64,000 bases of DNA. It comes from Bos javanicus. Lineage: Eukaryota > Chordata > Mammalia > Artiodactyla > Bovidae. This document shows, piece by piece, positions 35,601 through 47,103 of the stretch (within the stretch, counting starts at the first letter, position 1; each line of letters begins with the position of its first letter). Under the pieces are notes generated by a model that did no database searches, had not been told where the DNA came from, and saw nothing but the letters and a program-made list of their open reading frames with translations. The stretch lies in NCBI RefSeq assembly GCF_032452875.1, contig NC_083885.1:63310425-63374424 (forward strand). Reading direction: 5' to 3'. Position numbers and translations under genes: made by a program.

Positions 35601-38600
35601 AGAGGGTTTCTTGGACAGACCTGGAAGGAAGAGACCTTGAACTTAGAGCACAAAATAACTCTAGTCCTAAGTATAGGACTAACCAGAAGTGTGCCACAAG
35701 AGAAGCACTGCAATGAGAAGGCCACCCACTGCCAGGAGAGAAAGCCCCACAGTAAGGGAGACCCAGCACAGGGAAAACTTCAGAAATAACTTTAAAAATG
35801 GAGTGTCATTTAATATCCTTTTTAAAAGAAAGAATATATGTATATGAATAACTAAATCACTCTGTTGTACAACAGGAGTTAACAACATCTGAAATCCACT
35901 AGACTTCAACAAACATAAATAAGATAAAATAAATTTAAAAAATCAACCAGATGTGCTGTTCTCTTGAAATAAACGGAACCTACTAACTACTGCTGGGGAC
36001 CATCAGAAAGCATGGCATTGACCCAGAAGAAGAGATTATAGAGTGAAAATTGCCAGAATCTCACAGGATCTTTGACCACCTCTTTCTTGAGGGCGTGTTC
36101 AGTGCTGCCCTGCCCACCCCCAGGGGCTGGAAGGGACTCCTTATCGGGGAGGGTTGGAGGGACAGCTCTCCCTCTCTTTGTGCAGAAGGAGAGTTAAACT
36201 GCGAGGCTGAGCAACTTCAGGGTGTTGACATTCAACTCGATCACACAGGGGCCAGACTGCAAGGGCGTCTGGTACCACAGTGTGCTCCTGATAGAGGAAG
36301 GGAGCTCTGACATCAAAGCAGGAAACCAACCCCTTAACCAACCGTCATTGGCTGCCTGAGCAGGGGAATTGCCCGTGTCCCTTCTCTGGTACATTTTTCT
36401 CCGTTGGTCATTCTTTCACGTTCTTGCTCCTTCACTCTGTCACCGGCTGAGTCTTCTTAGCACATGGCACGGACTCTGTTCTCTTTTCCTTTCCACTTTC
36501 ACACCTCCTCTCTCTGGTTTGTTCCCTCTCCTGAGCTTGTGAGTGTCTCTGCATGCCTGTCATTCTCTCCCAGTACTGATGCTGGACTGGACACCAGACC
36601 TTCTGTGACACAGAGAGCAGAAGGGACTGGTCTGGCCACACTCACCTGTGATGACAATGTCCACAGGATCGCTGGGGGCTGACCACTCATAGGGGGAGCT
36701 GCTGAGAGAGCTGTAGCATCTGTAGGTGCCCACACTCGCCAAACTCATGGGGCCAATGACAAAGTCAGCTGTGCAATGTCCACCAGTGAGCATCCTTCCA
36801 CGTCTCTGGAAATGCCCTGTGCTGCTTTCTTGGTGCAGGATAAACTTGTCAAACACCACCGGTGAGTGACAGCGGAGGGTCACATTCTTTCCCCGCTGCA
36901 CGATGGGCCCTGGGTGGGCTGAGATGGAGGGTTTTGTGAACACACCTAGGAGCAAAGAGGTTGTGAGCTTCAGTGAGTCACCCCACCTCAGTGCTTCCCT
37001 TGAGAGCTGAAGGTGTAAAACTCCTCCCCATTTGCCAGCGGAGCCAATTACCCTTCCTGTGTGTTTTGTTGCATTCTCTTTAGCCTTGTTCTCGGGCTTT
37101 GGCTCATGCTTTTACGTCTGGCTCATGTTTCTCTTTGCTCAAGACCTCCAGCCTCCTCTGTGCTCATTCTAAGCTCTTTAGCTTTTGGATCTGCTCTCGG
37201 GTCCATGCATGCATACTCAGTCACTTCAGTTGAGTCCAACTCTGTGCAACTCCATGGACTGTAGCCAGCCAGGCTCCTCTGCCCATGGGATTCTCCAGTT
37301 GAGAATACTGAGTGGGTTGCCATGCTCTCAGCTTCATCCCATCCCTAATATGCATGGTGGGAGCTGGGGTGGGTCTCAGATGCATACCCTGGCTCCCTTC
37401 ACACTCATCTAGAATGTGGGCAATGACTGCAGAACGTTGGGGTGGAGGTGGAGAAAAGGGAACATTTCCAATCTGTGACCCCTTCTCATGCCTCTGAGAC
37501 ATTCCTGAGACTCCTCCCTGGGGCTCCAGCTCCTTCATATGGGATTACAGCTCCCTACTGGGTGGCAGGTGCTGGATCAGGGTCGTGCCCTATCCTCCCT
37601 GCTGGCAGGCAGTGGCAGCGTCCTGTCTAACTAATGCCTAGGGAGGCTCCTCCTTTCTGCACTGGGGCACCCCATCCCTATATTCAATACCCTGAGTTTA
37701 AACTCTCAGAGTGGGTCCTCTTTCCCTCCTTCGGTCCTGGCTGGTAGTCCTGAGGAAGTCTTGGGCTGCACTGGGACGTGGACCTAGGGAAGGGTTGCCT
37801 GCAGGCACGGCTGTCCTGGGCTGGGCTGGACCCCTCCTACCTGAGACCACAATCTGCAGGGGGTCACTGGGTGCAGACCAAGAGGCTCGAGAACACATAT
37901 AGAACCCAGCATGTTCTCTGGTCACAGGGCCAAGGGTGAAGTTGTTGACATAATGTCCCTGGAGCTCAGGCAAACGCCTTCTCTCATCTGTTTTGAACAG
38001 TGTGAATCTCTTAAGTGGAGAACGTGAGTGACACCAAAGAGTCACGGTCTGTCCTAAGGGAACCACGGGGCTTGGCCAGGCGGACAAAGACAGCTTCTCA
38101 TATTCACCTAGGAGAGAAGGAGACACAGGCTTTGAAAAGAAAATGGGAACAGTCAGCTCTCCCCACTGCTCTCGTGGGTGGGCTTCCCCTTTAATTCTTA
38201 GAACTCTCCTCCCCTAACGTGCATCACCCTGATGCTCAAGGACACCTGGGGCTTGGGGACAGACAGAGACACAGTCAATCCAGGACGGACATCATGGAAA
38301 TTCTCAGGACATGAATCACTCTTTGGGTTGACAAAATGTTGAAAACCTTTCTCTCAAAACACAAAACACCTGGGGATTCCTGGGCAGTCCAGTGGTTAGG
38401 ACTTGGCACTTTCTCTGCCAAGGGCTCGAGTTCATCCCTGATCAGGGAACTAAGATCCCGCAAGCTGCATGATGAAGGCAAATAAAACACCACAGAAAAA
38501 CTGATGCATGGGCAAGAAGCGAAAGGACTTCCCTGTTGCATTTGTTGTAGCTCAAAATGGTAAAGAATCTTCCTGCAAGGCAGGAGACCAGGGTTCAATC

Positions 38601-39463
38601 CCTCAGTTGGCAAGATCCCCTGGACAAGGCAATGGCAACCCCCTCCAGTATTCTTGCCTGGAGAATCCCATGGACAGAGGAGCCTGTTGAGCTGCAGTCC
38701 GTGGGGTCGAAAGGAGTCAGACACGATACTCTAACACTTACACAACTCAGCAGTGAAAAAGGCACTTGACTAAAAAGAAGGAAGTAAACCTTGAACCTCG
38801 CTCCTTTGTTAGCTAACTACAATCACACATCAAATGTGAGACAAGGTCCAGGTGGCCCTGCCTGATGACCAGACCCTTCCCTGGGGTCAGGTCTAGCAGG
38901 CGGACCCGCAGATCCTGTTGTTAAGTGTTGGTTGGAGATGGCATGGGCCTACTTGTAGGGGAGGGTCTGTGGGCTGCAGCCTCTTGCTCCCCTCTCATGA
39001 TAGAAATGGCACTCAGTGGGCCTAGCTCCTAACTCCCAGACTTCACACTGTGCCTTCAGGTCCAGAGTCCAGAGCTGGACTAACCTCTGGGGAGAGTGAA
39101 TATGACTATCAAGGCCAATAGGAGGACCTGGGATCCACAGGGCATGCCGCTCTCACTGTACTGACAGGGGCCTCACCCCAGCCCCCAGTGTCATCTGCAT
39201 CAGCCCCAACTGCTCTGCTCAACAGAGAAATAAGGGATGGGGAGGACTCACCCGCAAGTGCCCAGATCTTCAGACTCACACAGAATCCTAGAAGGAAAAG
39301 CATGTCAGAGATGGCTTGTCCTGATGGACCCCAGGCTCCTTGCACACTCATCCAGGGAACCTGGTCAGTGGTGTGAAGACCCCCAGATTTCCACCATAAC
39401 CCTCTCCTACCGTGTCTTTCCGGACTCACCGAGACTCAGGAGGCTGAGGAGTGTGGGGCACAT
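32648..39463 (-). CDS. KIR: KIR-4: intact three-Ig-domain inhibitory-type KIR (439 aa)
   Basis: NK/T-cell surface receptor of the KIR family; partner expected to be MHC class I. Exons: 39430-39463, 39252-39287 (leader); 37841-38107 (D0); 36646-36945 (D1); 35321-35620 (D2); 34302-34352 (stem); 33690-33812 (TM); 32915-32967 and 32648-32803 (tail). All have AG/GT borders and compatible phases; 1,320 nt in total. Residues: signal about 1-24; D0 24-112 (LWC/YMC, WSAPSDP); D1 113-212 (LRC/YRC); D2 213-312 (LVC/YRC, WSDSSDP); stem 313-329; TM within 330-370 with no charged residue (VLGLIIAFTSN); tail from 371. The tail has one canonical ITIM, VIYAHL (395-400), and an ITIM-like IIYEKF (425-430), so it should recruit SHP phosphatases. 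A 7-bp tandem duplication alters the last 10 or so residues. D0 has a short F-G loop. Ruminants mostly expanded the KIR3DX lineage; I cannot assign lineage or number here. Confidence 0.9.
33297..33540 (+). repeat. CHR-type SINE in the KIR-4 TM-cytoplasmic intron
   Basis: ccctggtgacccgaggattaag ... aagaataaatcaacac. Same insertion in KIR-2 and KIR-3. Confidence 0.75.
35020..35280 (-). repeat. BovB/SINE-derived fragment in the KIR-4 stem-D2 intron
   Basis: Paralogue of 13590-13860, with accacgttttgtcaggactcttc matching BovB 5'-region sequence. Confidence 0.65.
35825..35940 (+). repeat. L1 3'-end fragment in the KIR-4 D1-D2 intron
   Basis: atgaataactaaatcactctg ... acttcaacaaacataaataag pattern. 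Shared with KIR-2 at 14440-14560. Confidence 0.5.
37205..37330 (-). repeat. Bov-tA SINE fragment in the KIR-4 D0-D1 intron
   Basis: Same copy as 16085-16200 in KIR-2. Confidence 0.75.
38372..38745 (+). repeat. CHR SINE and Bov-tA SINE pair in the KIR-4 leader-D0 intron
   Basis: CHR fragment 38372-38495 and Bov-tA 38525-38745, the same arrangement as in KIR-1 and KIR-2. Confidence 0.8.
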
Positions 39464-39560
39464 GGCTCTGCTTCTGTGAGACAGGAGGCAGAACTGAGCA
39501 AAGCTGACAGAGTCACAGGATGCGGAAGGCGGGCGGTGCTATTGGTACAGTCAGCCTGGC
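39464..39560 (-). promoter_or_regulatory. Putative KIR-4 proximal promoter
   Basis: TATA-less segment directly upstream of the start codon. On the plus strand: ETS-like gcggaag (about 39522), GC box gggcgg (39531-39536) and attgg at 39541 (CCAAT on the minus strand). Conserved in all three units with the MCPTLL leader. Confidence 0.45.
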
Positions 39561-39974
39561 TCATGTCACATGGGAAGATGGCCAGCCTCTTCTCACGCCA
39601 GGGATGGAAGTCTGACCTGAGCCTCATCTGGAGCACGCCTCATGACCCAATCCTCACTTTTTGTTTCCCTAACTATAAACCTAAGAGGATTCAGACAGAT
39701 CTTGCTGCCTTTACGAAGTAGAAATGGCGATTCAGTGTATACCATGCAGGATGCTTTTCTCAAGCTCTTGATAAATCTCATTAACCTTAACTCTTCAAAG
39801 AAGAGAAATCACATGTTCCCACCTCGTATGTCAGGCTCAGTGCAGGTTGCCAATTAAAGACTCATTAATAGAGACTTTTATTTTGCATTCTTATGAGAAG
39901 ACCAGACATGCATATTATGGTTCTTTGAAAATATTTAAAAATTCTACATTGTAATATATGTGATTAAGAAACTA

Positions 39975-40285
39975 ACTGTGTTAGTTTCAGGTGTACAACA
40001 AAGTGATTCAGTTATATATATACATGCATCTATTGCTTTTCAAATTCTTTTCCCACTTAGGTAGTTACAGAATATTAAGTAGAATCCTCTGTTTTATACA
40101 GTAGGTCCTTGTGGTCATGCATTTTTTATATAGCCGTGTGTATATGTAAGTCCCAAACTTCCAATCTAACCTCCCCCTGACAATATTCCCCCTGGTAACC
40201 GTAAGTTCATTCTCTGTGAATCTGTTTTGTAAATAAGTTCATTTTTTTAGATTTCACAAATAAATTATATCTTTGTGATATTTGT
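39975..40285 (-). repeat. Artiodactyl L1 fragment (minus)
   Basis: Paralogue of 2485-2830. Confidence 0.65.
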
Positions 40286-40939
40286 CTTTCTCTGACTGTT
40301 CTTCATCTGAAATTATTTCGTGACTGTGAGTGGAAACTTTGCACACAGACACTCTCTCTGTCTCTCTTCCTCCCTTTCTAAGCCAAGGACCACACATGTA
40401 CACAAAGATAATGTGTGTAAAGATGACTGTGGTGTTCTGGGGGGAAGGGGATTTGTTCTGCCTGAAAAGGTGGACCACCTTGCTTCCTAGATACTCAGAT
40501 GAACACAAAATATGTCAAGTAGGGACTTCCAAGCTACAGATTGCTTGAGTGAGGGGCGTGTCCACAACAATCAACTCCAAACTGGGGCAAAATGGCCCAG
40601 CTTTGGCATCCAGTTTCAGGATGCCAAGGGCAGACATACAGCCAATTCAGCTGTTGTTCATAGACAGGAAACAAACCTCAGTAAGGGCAGTGATTCCACA
40701 CCATTTTGCTGGCGGTGGGGGTCATTAACATTAGTGATGCTCCCTAAGTAATAAATCTGGTTCTCCTCTTGATCTTTATGTATGCAATGGAGTAACAGTA
40801 CAGTCACTCTTCTTAAAATTTCCTCTTATTTACTTAATATCATGTTTCAGAATTGATCTGTATTCTTTGTCATTTCAGTTTGTGCATTTTTACTGTCATG
40901 TAAGGTTCATTGCAGATATAGAAACCACAAATTTTTAAA

Positions 40940-41800
40940 AATTAAAAAAATATTGAAGTATAGTTCATTTCTGCTGTACAGCAAGTTGATTCAGCTTGAC
41001 ATGTATATTCTTTTCCATTATGATTTATGCCAAGATACTGAATAAAATTCCCTGTGCCATACTGTAGACCTCATTCTTTATCCATTCTACGTATAAATAG
41101 ATTTCATCTGCTAATTCCAAGATCCAGTCCTTCCCTCCTTGGAAACCACAAGCCTGTTCTCTGTGTCTGTGAGTCTGTTCCTCTTTCATTGATATGTTCC
41201 TTTTAGATTCCACACATGGGTGATATCACAGAAAATTGTCTTTCTCTTTCTGTCTACTTCACTTAATATGTTAATCCCAGGTTCACCCATGCTGCTGCAA
41301 ATGGTATGATTTCATTTTTTAAATGTCTGAGTGGTATTCCATTCTCTGTGCGTATAAGCATATACATCTTCTTTATCCATTCATCTGTTGATGGACAATT
41401 AGGCTGTTCCCATGTCTTGGCTATTGTAAGTTTTGCTGCTATGGACATAGGGGTGTATGAATCTTTTAAAGGTATAGTTTTTTTCCAGACATATGCTCAG
41501 GACTGGAATTGTTGGATGATATGGAAACTCTGCTTTTACTTTTTTTGAGGAACTTCCATACTGTTTTCTACAGTGGCTGCACCAGTTTCCACTCCCCCAA
41601 CAGTGGAAGAGGGTTTCCCTCTTCTCCACACCCTCTCCAGCATCTATTATTCGGCAACTGTCTAATGATGGCCATTCTGATCGCTATGAGGTGGTACCTC
41701 CTTGCAGTGTCGATTTGCCTTTCTCTACTAATGTGCAATGCTGAGCATCTTTTCATATGCCTGTTGGCCATCTGCGTATCTTCTTTTAAACCACAGATAC
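40940..41800 (-). repeat. Old L1 ORF2 3' fragment (minus)
   Basis: Broken ORF2 C-terminal frames on the minus strand (for example TWEQPNCPSTDEWIKK). Paralogue of 4166-5035. Confidence 0.75.
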
Positions 41801-42194
41801 CAATTGTGAGAGTGATGTCTATGGATTTTGTCTGAAATGAACGACACCTCTGCTAACGTCTCATGAATGTGCTCTGAGTCCAACCTCATGTTGTTTGTCA
41901 AGGGGCAGAGTGATGAGGTCTTCAGGAAAGGAATAGTGACTTTATTTGGAAAGCCAGCAGACCAATGAGATCATGAACTTGTGCCCCAAAGCATCATCTT
42001 ACCTGAGTTAGATGGGCTTTTTGGGGAGTGAGAGGAATGGCCCAACAGTGTTTACTGAATGTAAAATAACCCTAGCCCGTGGGGAAGAAAATTCCAAGAA
42101 AAGAGAACAATACACATTAAACACTCATGTGTGAACTCACACTTTCACACTTTTACACACACACACATACACACACTAAAAGAGGAGGAGGTGT

Positions 42195-42480
42195 GGCTGG
42201 TTGTTGCAGTGTTTTAATTAACTAGTTAATGGCTGTGCTGGGTCTTCTTCACTGTGCACAGGCTTTCTCTAGTTGTGGGCAGGGGGGCAGCTCTTTGCTG
42301 TGTGCAGGGTCTCATCGCTGTGGCTTCTCTTGTGGAGCACCCGCTCTAGGCACATGGGCTTGAGGCCCACAGGCTTAACAGCCCCGAGGCATGTGGAATC
42401 TTCTCGGTCTTGGGATCGGGCCTGTGTCCCCCACATGGGCAGGCAGATTCCCAACTACTAGACCACCAGGGAAGCCCTGT
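42195..42480 (-). repeat. CHR-type SINE (minus)
   Basis: ggctgtgctgggtcttcttcac ... accaccagggaagccctg. Paralogue of 5440-5700. Confidence 0.8.
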
Positions 42481-42767
42481 TGCAAGCTTTTTTCCCCCTT
42501 AATTTATTTATGTTTAATTAAAGGGCAATTACAATACTGTCATGGTTTCTGCCATACATCAACATGGATCAGCCATAGCTATACTTACGTCCCCTCCACT
42601 GTGGAAATCTTGTAATTCTGGATTCCTTTGTTCTTGAAGCTGTCCATGCAGGTCTGGTCATAAAGTCCCTTTAAGCCCCTGACAAGACAAAAGGTTCTGT
42701 CTGTTCTGCCACTTTTTATCTCTATACGAATGGGAAAGTGTTATACCTTTCAAGTTCAGAGCCTTGA

Positions 42768-42978
42768 GAAGAGGTTAGTCCCTCAGTCGTGTCTGACTTT
42801 TTGTGATCCCATGGGCTGTGACCCACCAGGCTCCTCTGTCCATGGGGGTTCTCCAGGCAAGAATGCTGGGGTGGGTTGCTATTTCCATCTCCGGGAGATC
42901 TTCCCAACCGAGGGATTGACTCAGGTCTCCTGTGTTGCAGGCAGATTCTTTATCATCTGAGTCACCAGGAAAGCCCAC
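42768..42978 (-). repeat. Bov-tA SINE (minus)
   Basis: Standard reversed SINE body. Paralogue of 6393-6600. Confidence 0.85.
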
Positions 42979-43146
42979 CAGTAACATAATATGATTCAAT
43001 ATTTTGTCCCACAATTAACATTGCCATTTTTTTCCATTTACTTTTATCATGGACATGGTAGGATTTTGGCATAATGCTTTCACTCTCAGTGTAGCATAAC
43101 ACCGACATGGAATATACCATAAATTTAAAAATAGAAGGATGAATAC

Positions 43147-43259
43147 AATGCTAGATTTCTTTTTTTTTTTAAGTTTTATTAAAGTATAAAGGAGATAGAG
43201 AAAACTTCTGACATAGGCATCAGAAGGGGGCAGAAAGAGTACCCCAATGCTAGATTTCT
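43147..43259 (-). mobile_element. Short poly(A)-tailed retro-insert with 14-bp target-site duplication
   Basis: The direct repeat aatgctagatttct (43147-43160 and 43246-43259) flanks 85 nt that begin with a T run and, read on the minus strand, end in AATAAAACTT plus A-tail. The KIR-1 flank has a single copy of the repeat and no insert (about 6767-6780). The source is unknown. It looks like the polyadenylated 3' end of a transcript, perhaps LTR-derived. Confidence 0.75.
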
Positions 43260-43450
43260 AATTTTTAAAAAAGGTATGCAACAAGCAAAAAAGATTTACT
43301 GTATAGCATGGAGAACTATAGTCAATATCTTGTAATAACCTAAAATGGAAAATAATCTGAAAAATAATGTATGTGTGCTTGTATAACTGAAAATCACCTT
43401 GCTGTGCACCTGAAACATTGTAAGTCAACTACACTTCAATAAAATATGTA
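43260..43450 (+). repeat. L1 3' end fragment (plus)
   Basis: Paralogue of 6780-6975, ending acttcaataaaat. Confidence 0.6.
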
Positions 43451-43514
43451 TATGATGAGATTAAAAAATGGAACCAGTAAAATAAATAAATTTTAAAACA
43501 AGATGAAAGAAAAT

Positions 43515-43640
43515 GAAGTCACTCAGCCATGTCTGACTCTTTGCAACCCTATGGACTGTAGGCAAGCAGGCTCCAATGTTCATGGGATTTTCCAGGCAAG
43601 AATACTGGAATGCATTGCCATTTCCTTCTCCAAATAATGC
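43515..43640 (-). repeat. Bov-tA SINE fragment (minus)
   Basis: Paralogue of 7034-7170. Confidence 0.75.
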
Positions 43641-44853
43641 AGGCCAACCGCAGCATACTCCCTTATGGTCTGTGTACTCACTCTCACATTCCAACTCTGC
43701 ATAGGGTGTATTCACATGGGCACCCTGAGCTGCCCAAAAGAGTCTCAGCCCAGATAGTTGGTTTGTGGAAGGTCACTGGAAGAAAATTAGAGACTGAGTC
43801 CCAGGCCTTCCCCACCCCTCACTCCCCAGCCCAGCTCATGAGCCCTTCCAGGTTTCATCAGCATCACTCTAGAATCCCAGTGCCTGACCTTGCCCCTTAC
43901 CAACTTCCTGGGACTCAAGTGAGATATGGGTCCCAGGAGACCCAGGAGGACTCACCTGCAGGGTTCAGGGTCTTCTGGCCCAGACTCAGCCTTGGAAGTG
44001 AAAGATTTGCTGCCAAATGCTTGGGCTAATTCTCTCCCCATCAGGATCCCTGGCCCCTCACGCTGTCTGAACCATGAGGTTCCTGTGAACTGGGGGCAGG
44101 GTGGGCGTCCTGTACCCTCCTGCGGTGCCCTCCCTACTCTGCACAACTGGCCGAGGAGGAGAAGCTCAGAGAAGATGGAAGGCATGTCTGCAGCTCTGAG
44201 TGCCCAGCTGCCCCTGCCCCCGCCCTGTACAGATGAGGAGACCAAGGGGCCCTAGAGGACAAACAGGATGTGGTCCCTGGGGGGCTGCCGCCACCCCTCA
44301 GGGTTCCCACAGCCATAGACTCACAACAGGGTGCGGCCCCTCCGTGTACCTGGTGCTGATGTTTCCAGGCAGGGCTCAGGAGGCATCTCAGCCCAGACAT
44401 GAGGTCTCAGCTCTTTCTCTTTCTGCCTTGTCTAACCCCCTGCTCCAGAGGGTGGGACCCAGGTTTTCATTCTGAATCAGCCCTGGACAGTTTGGCTCCA
44501 AATAGGACTCAGAACTTTATTTTCCCAGTCCCCTCCAGAAATGGAATTTACTTCTCATCTTGGGTCATTTCATAAATTATTGCAGAGCACCTACTATGTA
44601 CCAGGCATTGATGCCACACACAGAAATACACCCATGACCCAGGTTAACCCATCTTCTGTAGTTGGTTGAAGAACTGAGATTCTGCAGAATGCAGGCATCA
44701 AATGCCAACATTCAATTATTTTTTTAAAAAGAAGATATATAAGAATAACTGGAGTTCATGTCTACACTGTGAACATTAAGAAAAAGGAAGATTATGACAG
44801 CTGGTCCCCGCACCTAAAGGCCAAAAACAAATAAAGATAATTAGGGGGAAAAC

Positions 44854-45113
44854 GGAGAAGGCAGTGGCACCCCACTCCAGTACTCTTACCTGGAAAATCC
44901 CATGGATGGAGGAGCCTGGTGGGCTGCAGTCCATGGGGTCGTGACTGAGCAACTTCACTTTCACTTTTCACTGTCATGCATTGGAGGAGGAAATGGCAAC
45001 CCATTCCAGTGTTCTTGCCTGGAGAATCCCAGAGACAGGAGAGCCTGGTGGGCTGCCGTCTATGGGGTTGCAGAGAGTCGGACTCGACTGAAGCGACTTA
45101 GCAGCAGCAGCAG
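44854..45113 (+). repeat. Bov-A2 dimeric SINE
   Basis: Two monomers in tandem: ggagaaggcagtggcacccc..., then ttggaggaggaaatggc..., ending in (cag)n. Flanked by ggggaaaa on both sides and absent from the KIR-1 flank at about 9415-9425, so it inserted after the duplication. Confidence 0.9.
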
Positions 45114-45816
45114 GGGGAAAAATGGAAACAGTGACAGTAGCAACACAGGAGACCCAGAATGTCTTCACTTTAAGTGATCCTGAAATTTCTTGGTAAATGA
45201 GTTCTTGGGTGGTTTAGTTCTAAGCCAGGAGAGACATCACACACAGAGAGCTCAATGAGCAACTAAGGCTCTGTGGAGCTTGATTTTCATCCCATTTGCC
45301 ACTCAGTTCACACCAGGGTCCTCATGGTGTTATCCTCTTCAGCCCTCCTCTTGGTTGAGCCAAGCCACATTGTGCCACCAATTGTTAATTTAAAAGGCGC
45401 AAGATTCTCAAATCCTTTTTTTCAGTGAAAACAAGCAAAAATAAACAACAAGCCCAAATATCTATGGATTAATGCAACACATGCAAAGCCTCCCTGGGGC
45501 AAGTGTTCTCTCTGCAGCCCTTCAGTGATCTGGAGTGGAATGTCCAGTAGAATTCTCTGTGATGACGGGACTTTTTAAACATCTGCTCTGTCCAGCACCA
45601 TGGCGCCTGGCCACATGACGCTACTGAGCACTTGAAATGTGGTGGGTGTGACTGAAGAACTGAATGCTCTGCTTCATATACGTGTAGAGTCATTGTCTGT
45701 ACCTCGTGGCTGGGTAACTACTTTATCAGCCAGTGCAGATCTAGACTGAGGGGGATCTTATTGTCTCGTTTCTACCCTTGGAACCCCAGCACCCTCAGTG
45801 CACATGGCTGTGAAAG

Positions 45817-46075
45817 AGCATAAAGAAGCACGCACTGGCTCTTTAAGACGCCAGCCAGGAAGTGACGCATATCACCGCTACTGGAAGCCTATTGGCTAGA
45901 ACAGATATGCAGCCCCGCCCACCTGTAGATCCTGCCTGGGGACTGTGGTCAGGAAGAGGAAGAGAGGTGGAAAAAATGGTAAGCGCTAGAAATATGTACC
46001 ATAATCCTTTTATTTTAATTTTACGTCTAAATGGGGGAGAAAGAAAGTTCCGTGATCCTAATTTGGCTTAGCTAA
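45817..46075 (+). promoter_or_regulatory. Promoter-like unique segment at the edge of the KIR repeat unit
   Basis: Within about 150 bp there are a CRE-like tgacgca, a CCAAT motif (attggct, about 45891), a GC box (ccccgccc, about 45914) and then a purine-rich stretch running into an ATG followed at once by gtaagc, a good splice donor. This is the layout of a housekeeping promoter with a first exon ending in ATG or ATGG. No downstream exon is visible in the window, so it could be a relic. Confidence 0.3.
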
Positions 46076-46330
46076 GAGAAGGCAATGGCAACCCACTCCA
46101 GTTTCCTTGCCTGGAGAATCCCATGGACAGAGGAGCCTGGCGGGCTACAGTCCATGGGGTCGCAAAGAATCGGACAAGACTGAGCAACTAAACAAGACAA
46201 GTCATGCTTTCAAGAAAAGTAGAATTCAGCAAAAAAGTAGAATCCCGGGGACGGCGGAGCCTGGTGGGCTGCCGTCTGTGGGGTCGCACAGAGTCGGACA
46301 CGACTGAAGCGACTTAGCAGCAGCAGAATT
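46076..46330 (+). repeat. Bov-A2-type SINE pieces
   Basis: First monomer 46076-46196, second-monomer remnant 46243-46325 with (cag)n end. Confidence 0.8.
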
Positions 46331-47103
46331 CAGCAAGAGGCGCACTGACAGTGAATTATTTCTAACAGCGACACCCTATGGCCGACTTTGAGAACTGCAT
46401 CTTCCCTGATCCCCTGGGATCACGAGGAATCAATGTGGGACCCCAGTGTACTCATAGAATCTCTTCCCATCTCTAAGATTTACCATAGTCAAGTGAATCA
46501 CCATCTTGGGCTTGGTGTTACTGATACTTGTCAAGGAAAATAGTTCCCTGTGCTATACAGTGGGACCTTGTTGTTTATCCATCCTGTATATATAATAGCT
46601 TGCATCCACTAACCCCAAACTCCTAGTCCGTCCCTCCCCCAACTCCCACCTTGGCAACCATAAAGCTGTACAGACCTGCTTTTTATTGTTGTCTGACTTT
46701 CCTCATTTCTTTCCATTCAGGGAAAAGCTGAGTCCTCCTCTCCTTTCAGCCAGTCCCTTAGCGACTCCACTTTGTGGTACATCATGACAGGCAGCTCCTC
46801 CCATCTTTTTTTTTTTTTTTAGCTTCAAGGACATTTATTGTTAAGGAGTCTTGTGGTTGGCAGTCAGCTCAACAGTGTAATCAAGGTCTTAGAATTTTTC
46901 TGTTTTTTCATTCTCTGCTTTCGTTAGCTTGTTTAATCTGCTTGTTCTTTTTTTCTTTTTTTTTTTTTTTGCCTTATGGTGGCAAGATGGCTATTGCAGT
47001 TCCAGACATCACATCTTTGTTCAAAACAAGAAATAGGAGAAAGCCACCCTGTCAGCACACCCACCTTTAGTGTCTGTTCTCATGCCGTTTTTCAAAATCA
47101 AGG
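46331..47103. other. No gene seen: L1 fragment and poly(A)-tailed inserts
   Basis: 46530-46690 is an L1 3'-region fragment (minus). About 46809-46965 starts and ends with T runs and contains AATAAA when read on the minus strand, so it may be a processed transcript fragment of unknown source. The rest is unassigned. Confidence 0.45.

Larger units (their letters stand above)
39464..45816 (-). repeat. Segmental duplication, copy 3: 5' flank of KIR-4
   Basis: Aligns with 1976-10117. It lacks the three insertions unique to copy 1, but has its own short poly(A)-tailed insert (43161-43245) and a Bov-A2 SINE (44854-45113). Non-repeat parts hold no recognisable gene. Similarity ends at gcacatggctgtgaaa (about 45816). 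Confidence 0.85.

Noticed and set aside
39109..39429. 106-codon minus-strand open frame over KIR-4 leader exon 2
   Set aside because: It contains the genuine 36-nt leader exon, but the rest is intron read-through. The donor at 39251 gives the correct phase into D0.
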